Positions 61,872 through 64,000 of a stretch of 64,000 nt of DNA are shown one piece after another (positions within the stretch are counted from its first letter, which is position 1; every line of letters starts with the position of its first letter). The notes beneath the pieces were generated by a model. That model saw only the letters and a list, made by a program, of their open reading frames with translations. It was not told the DNA's origin and ran no database searches. This DNA is from Gammaproteobacteria bacterium. GTDB taxonomy: Bacteria; Pseudomonadota; Gammaproteobacteria; Enterobacterales; Alteromonadaceae. The stretch covers positions 1-64,000 of the forward strand of contig JAAEZG010000006.1 in the NCBI GenBank assembly GCA_018222985.1, read 5' to 3'. The translations under genes and the position numbers were made by a program.

Positions 61872-62210
61872 ATGAGCCTACCAAATTGTCCAAAATGTAA
61901 TTCAAGCTATGTTTATGAAGACCAAGCGTTGTTGATTTGCCCTGAGTGCGCTCATGAGTGGAACCCGAACGAAGTGGCGGAAGAAATCGCTGTTCAGGTG
62001 AAAGACGCCAATGGCACGCCGTTAGCTGAAGGCGACAAGGTGACGTTAATTAAAGATTTGAAAGTAAAAGGTTCGTCGTTGGTGTTGAAAGTGGGTACCA
62101 AGGCAACAATTAAGCGCTTTGCCGACGGCGACCATGACATTGATTGCAAAGTAGATGGCGCCGGCGACATGATGTTGAAATCGCAGTTCGTGAAACGCCA
62201 AAGCAGCTAG
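61872..62210 (+). CDS. yjdM: YjdM/PhnA family zinc-ribbon protein
   Basis: This 112-residue protein has an N-terminal zinc ribbon with CPKC (7-10) and CPEC (24-27). The compact PhnA domain follows ([25 protein letters not shown] ... [20 protein letters not shown]). E. coli YjdM (formerly PhnA) lies near the phn operon, but a role in phosphonate use was not confirmed. The gene is monocistronic here, with no phosphonate genes around. Confidence 0.93.
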   Translation: MSLPNCPKCNSSYVYEDQALLICPECAHEWNPNEVAEEIAVQVKDANGTPLAEGDKVTLIKDLKVKGSSLVLKVGTKATIKRFADGDHDIDCKVDGAGDMMLKSQFVKRQSS

Positions 62211-62309
62211 ACTGTGGCGCACATTTCTGCTCGCCAAGGCGCTAGCAGAGCAAATAATGCGCAAATTAATTCGCATTTGTTGTACGCCTACACTATTATG
62301 AAGCAGTCT

Positions 62310-62326
62310 TTTTAAAGCCCTTAAAA
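62310..62326. promoter_or_regulatory. inverted repeat upstream of the antitoxin (likely TA operator)
   Basis: TTTTAA and TTAAAA are separated by 5 bp (62310-62315 and 62321-62326) and end 8 bp before the antitoxin start, beside its AAGG ribosome site. A -10-like TATTAT lies at 62294-62299. Phd/YefM-type antitoxins bind such repeats to repress their own operon. Confidence 0.5.
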
Positions 62327-62334
62327 GGTGTTTC

Positions 62335-62574
62335 ATGAAAACCGAAACAATTACCTACTTGAAAGAAAACGCCAACACGCTTGAGCTGCAAGAGGAGTTA
62401 GTGATCACCAAAAAAGGCAAACCGGCTTTTGTCGTCCAAAATTATGACCATTACCAAGCGCAGCAAGAGGCGCTAGCGTTATTGAAATTGCTTAACTTGT
62501 CAGAGCGCGATATTCGTCAGGGACATACCATGTCCATTGATGAGGCCCTCGAGAAACTTGATGCCTTACGTTAA
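62335..62574 (+). CDS. Phd/YefM-type antitoxin
   Basis: This 79-residue protein has an N-terminal DNA-binding part (TYLKENANTLELQEELVITKKGKPAFVVQNYDHY, the Phd/YefM fold). The C-terminal half, acidic and basic in turn (SERDIRQGHTMSIDEALEKLDAL), would wrap around the toxin. The toxin gene follows after 30 nt. The pair is inserted between yjdM and murI. It should repress its own operon alone or with the toxin. Confidence 0.9.
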   Translation: MKTETITYLKENANTLELQEELVITKKGKPAFVVQNYDHYQAQQEALALLKLLNLSERDIRQGHTMSIDEALEKLDALR

Positions 62575-62604
62575 AGAATGACAGGTTAATGGAGCTAATG
62601 GGTG

Positions 62605-62940
62605 ATGGAATATAAGGTGCGACTAACCGACAGCGGTTTTCAAACGCTCACACAGCTTTCACGGTACATGATTGAATACATTGGCTATGATCGTGCAACA
62701 GCTTTAGCATCCTCGTTACTTGACTTAGCTTTGCAGAAATTATCAGGCAACCCATTGCAATTTAGTGTGTTGCACGAGTTAGAAGCCTTGGGTGTTATTG
62801 ATTATCGGGCGATATATCATGACAATTACAAGATAATCTTTCGCCTTGATGAAGCAAGCCAAACCTGTTTTGTAATGGCTTTTTTGCGGCAAAACCAAAG
62901 TGTTCAACAAGCGTTGTACCAAGTACTTTTGTATAAATGA
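62605..62940 (+). CDS. ParE/RelE-superfamily toxin
   Basis: This 111-residue protein has the ParE/RelE fold elements. An N-terminal MEYKVRLTDSGFQTLTQLSRYMIEYIG helix pair is followed by the strand run GVIDYRAIYHDNYKIIFRLDEASQTCFVMAFLRQNQ, close to ParE-type toxins (YR-x-hydrophobic-YH and AFLRQ). ParE toxins poison gyrase and RelE toxins cut mRNA; which applies cannot be seen. The ATG at 62605 is favoured over the GTG just before it. Its stop overlaps an in-frame ATG of murI, but the better murI start is 14 nt further on. Confidence 0.88.
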   Translation: MEYKVRLTDSGFQTLTQLSRYMIEYIGYDRATALASSLLDLALQKLSGNPLQFSVLHELEALGVIDYRAIYHDNYKIIFRLDEASQTCFVMAFLRQNQSVQQALYQVLLYK

Positions 62941-62954
62941 ATAATGAGAAAACC

Positions 62955-63701
62955 ATGAAAGTAGGCGTGTTTGACAGTGGGGTAGGCGGTTTAACCGTGG
63001 CCAAGTCGTTGCAGCAAAGTGGGCTGTTTAGCGAAATTACCTATTTTGGTGATACCGCTCGGGTGCCATATGGTAATAAAGATAAAGCCACTGTAACGCG
63101 TTATGCGCTTGAAGCGGTTGAGTTTTTTAGCGGTGCCGATGTGGACTGTGTGGTGGTGGCCTGTAACACCGTGAGTGTGACGGCGCTAGAAGCTATGCAG
63201 CAATTCTCGAACAAGCCTGTGTATGGAGTGCTAGAGCCTGGCGTTATGGCGCTGCAGCAGCTCGGAACTGTCAGTGATAATACGCGGGTGCTCATTATTG
63301 CCACGCGCTCCACCATCAGCTCAGGGGCTTACCAAAAGCGCATTGAAGCCCTTGGTGTGGGGCATATTGACGCCATAGCCACGCCGTTATTTGTGCCCAT
63401 TGTCGAAGAAGCGCTGTTTGAAGGGCCGATATTGCAAGAAACCATGCGTCATTATTTCAGCCCGTTAACCAAACCCGATGTGGTGTTGTTGGGGTGTACG
63501 CACTTTCCATTAATTGCTGAGCAAATTTCGCAGTATTTTGGTGGCGTTGCGACCATTCATTCGGGTGAAGCTATGGTGGCGTGGCTACAACAAAACCTCG
63601 ATTTACCCCAGCGTTTTGAGCAAACACCGATTCGTATTTTAGCTTCAGAAAATGTTGATGCGGTAAAACGCACGGCAAAGCACTGGGGCTTGTCGCTTTA
63701 A
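62955..63701 (+). CDS. murI: glutamate racemase
   Basis: This 248-residue racemase has VGVFDSGVGGLTVAKSL at the N-terminus and the two catalytic cysteines in VVACNTVSVTALE and LLGCTHFPLI. The YFGDTARVPYGNK segment is also typical. It makes D-glutamate for peptidoglycan. The ATG at 62955 has GAG six bases upstream and gives the family N-terminus; an ATG at 62937 overlaps the toxin stop but lacks a ribosome site. It may be read partly from the TA operon. Confidence 0.95.
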   Translation: MKVGVFDSGVGGLTVAKSLQQSGLFSEITYFGDTARVPYGNKDKATVTRYALEAVEFFSGADVDCVVVACNTVSVTALEAMQQFSNKPVYGVLEPGVMALQQLGTVSDNTRVLIIATRSTISSGAYQKRIEALGVGHIDAIATPLFVPIVEEALFEGPILQETMRHYFSPLTKPDVVLLGCTHFPLIAEQISQYFGGVATIHSGEAMVAWLQQNLDLPQRFEQTPIRILASENVDAVKRTAKHWGLSL

Positions 63702-63795
63702 AGCGCCTACATTTTAAAGCCATTCAAAAATAGCAAAAGCTGTGGCATGCTCTAGCAACCATAACAATAAGAATAATCAAAATTAGGAACCTCTT

Positions 63796-64000
63796 ATGGC
63801 TCGCACGCTTACATTTGCCACACGCATTGTTTCATTGTTGGGGCGTATTGATATTACTGACAGTTCATCTGAGCAGTTGGCGTACTACGCTAAAGGTGAG
63901 TTTGCTTTATTTAAACGGCGTTGGCGTATTTACGACCACAATGACCAAGAGCTAATGCAAATTCATCATAAACGGTTGGCTATACGACCGACTTTTGTGG
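63796..64000 (+). CDS. LURP-one/Tubby-like family protein, 3' truncated by window edge
   Basis: The first 68 codons read MARTLTFATRIVSLLGRID and then YYAKGEFALFKRRWRIYDHNDQELMQIHHKRLAIRPTF. This fits the start of the LURP-one-related (Tubby C-terminal-like) beta-barrel family: a short helix region, then strands with a repeated basic/aromatic pattern. The bacterial members have no settled function. AGGA stands seven bases before the ATG. The rest lies beyond the window. Confidence 0.7.
   Translation, partial: MARTLTFATRIVSLLGRIDITDSSSEQLAYYAKGEFALFKRRWRIYDHNDQELMQIHHKRLAIRPTFV

Overview
The window is a 64 kb chromosomal segment of a marine gammaproteobacterium of the Alteromonadales, most likely an Idiomarinaceae member (Idiomarina, Pseudidiomarina or Aliidiomarina). 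This is inferred from protein similarity recalled from memory: monomeric NADP-isocitrate dehydrogenase, a branched-chain keto-acid dehydrogenase operon, an M3 lipoprotein peptidase, a large TonB receptor, two AbgT carriers, a FadE-type acyl-CoA dehydrogenase and the tmRNA tag ANDDNYALAA. Gene density is high, and no stretch over 300 bases lacks a gene or RNA. I see no prophage, insertion sequence or CRISPR array.

Layout. 1-33 kb is almost entirely on the plus strand: two tandem tRNA-Asp genes (the first cut by the window edge), a YkgJ-like cysteine-rich protein, an M3 lipoprotein peptidase, a TonB-dependent receptor, an EAL-HDOD protein, icd, a small acidic protein, a metallophosphoesterase, and a tightly packed run dnaE-accA-tilS-EamA transporter-CPA2 antiporter. 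Then follow an RND multidrug-type pair behind a striking palindrome, a DUF599 membrane protein with astE, the bkd operon (E1 alpha, E1 beta, E2 with two lipoyl domains), and an EAL phosphodiesterase next to a beta-propeller diguanylate cyclase.

33-50 kb alternates strands. It holds an AbgT carrier with a short-chain dehydrogenase, rnhB, argE, an outer-membrane barrel protein, a 2OG-Fe(II) oxygenase, a 5'-nucleotidase lipoprotein with a Bcr/CflA exporter, and a second AbgT carrier. After these come fadE behind a convincing FadR-like operator, a DUF3108 protein, purM-purN, and a GNAT-C39 peptidase fusion.

50-64 kb carries a lipoprotein, a secreted subtilisin with two PPC domains, ssrA (tmRNA), and a four-gene heavy-metal efflux operon of CzcCBA type led by a small histidine-rich secreted protein. 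It continues with an ATP-grasp ligase, a translationally coupled NTF2-like/GNAT pair, YjdM, a Phd/ParE-type toxin-antitoxin pair, murI and the start of a LURP-one-like gene.

Themes. Protein and amino-acid catabolism dominates (secreted protease, peptidase, bkd, astE, fadE), as expected of a marine bacterium living on peptides and lipids. Three c-di-GMP-type proteins are present. Apart from the Phd/YefM-type antitoxin (a DNA-binding family), no gene is recognisable as a transcription factor, so most operators seen here must be read by proteins encoded elsewhere. I found no wholly new system. The most unusual items are the short TilS with altered active-site motifs, the palindromes around the RND and ssrA/protease promoters, the GNAT-C39 fusion with a nearby ATP-grasp ligase, and the His-rich leader gene of the metal operon.
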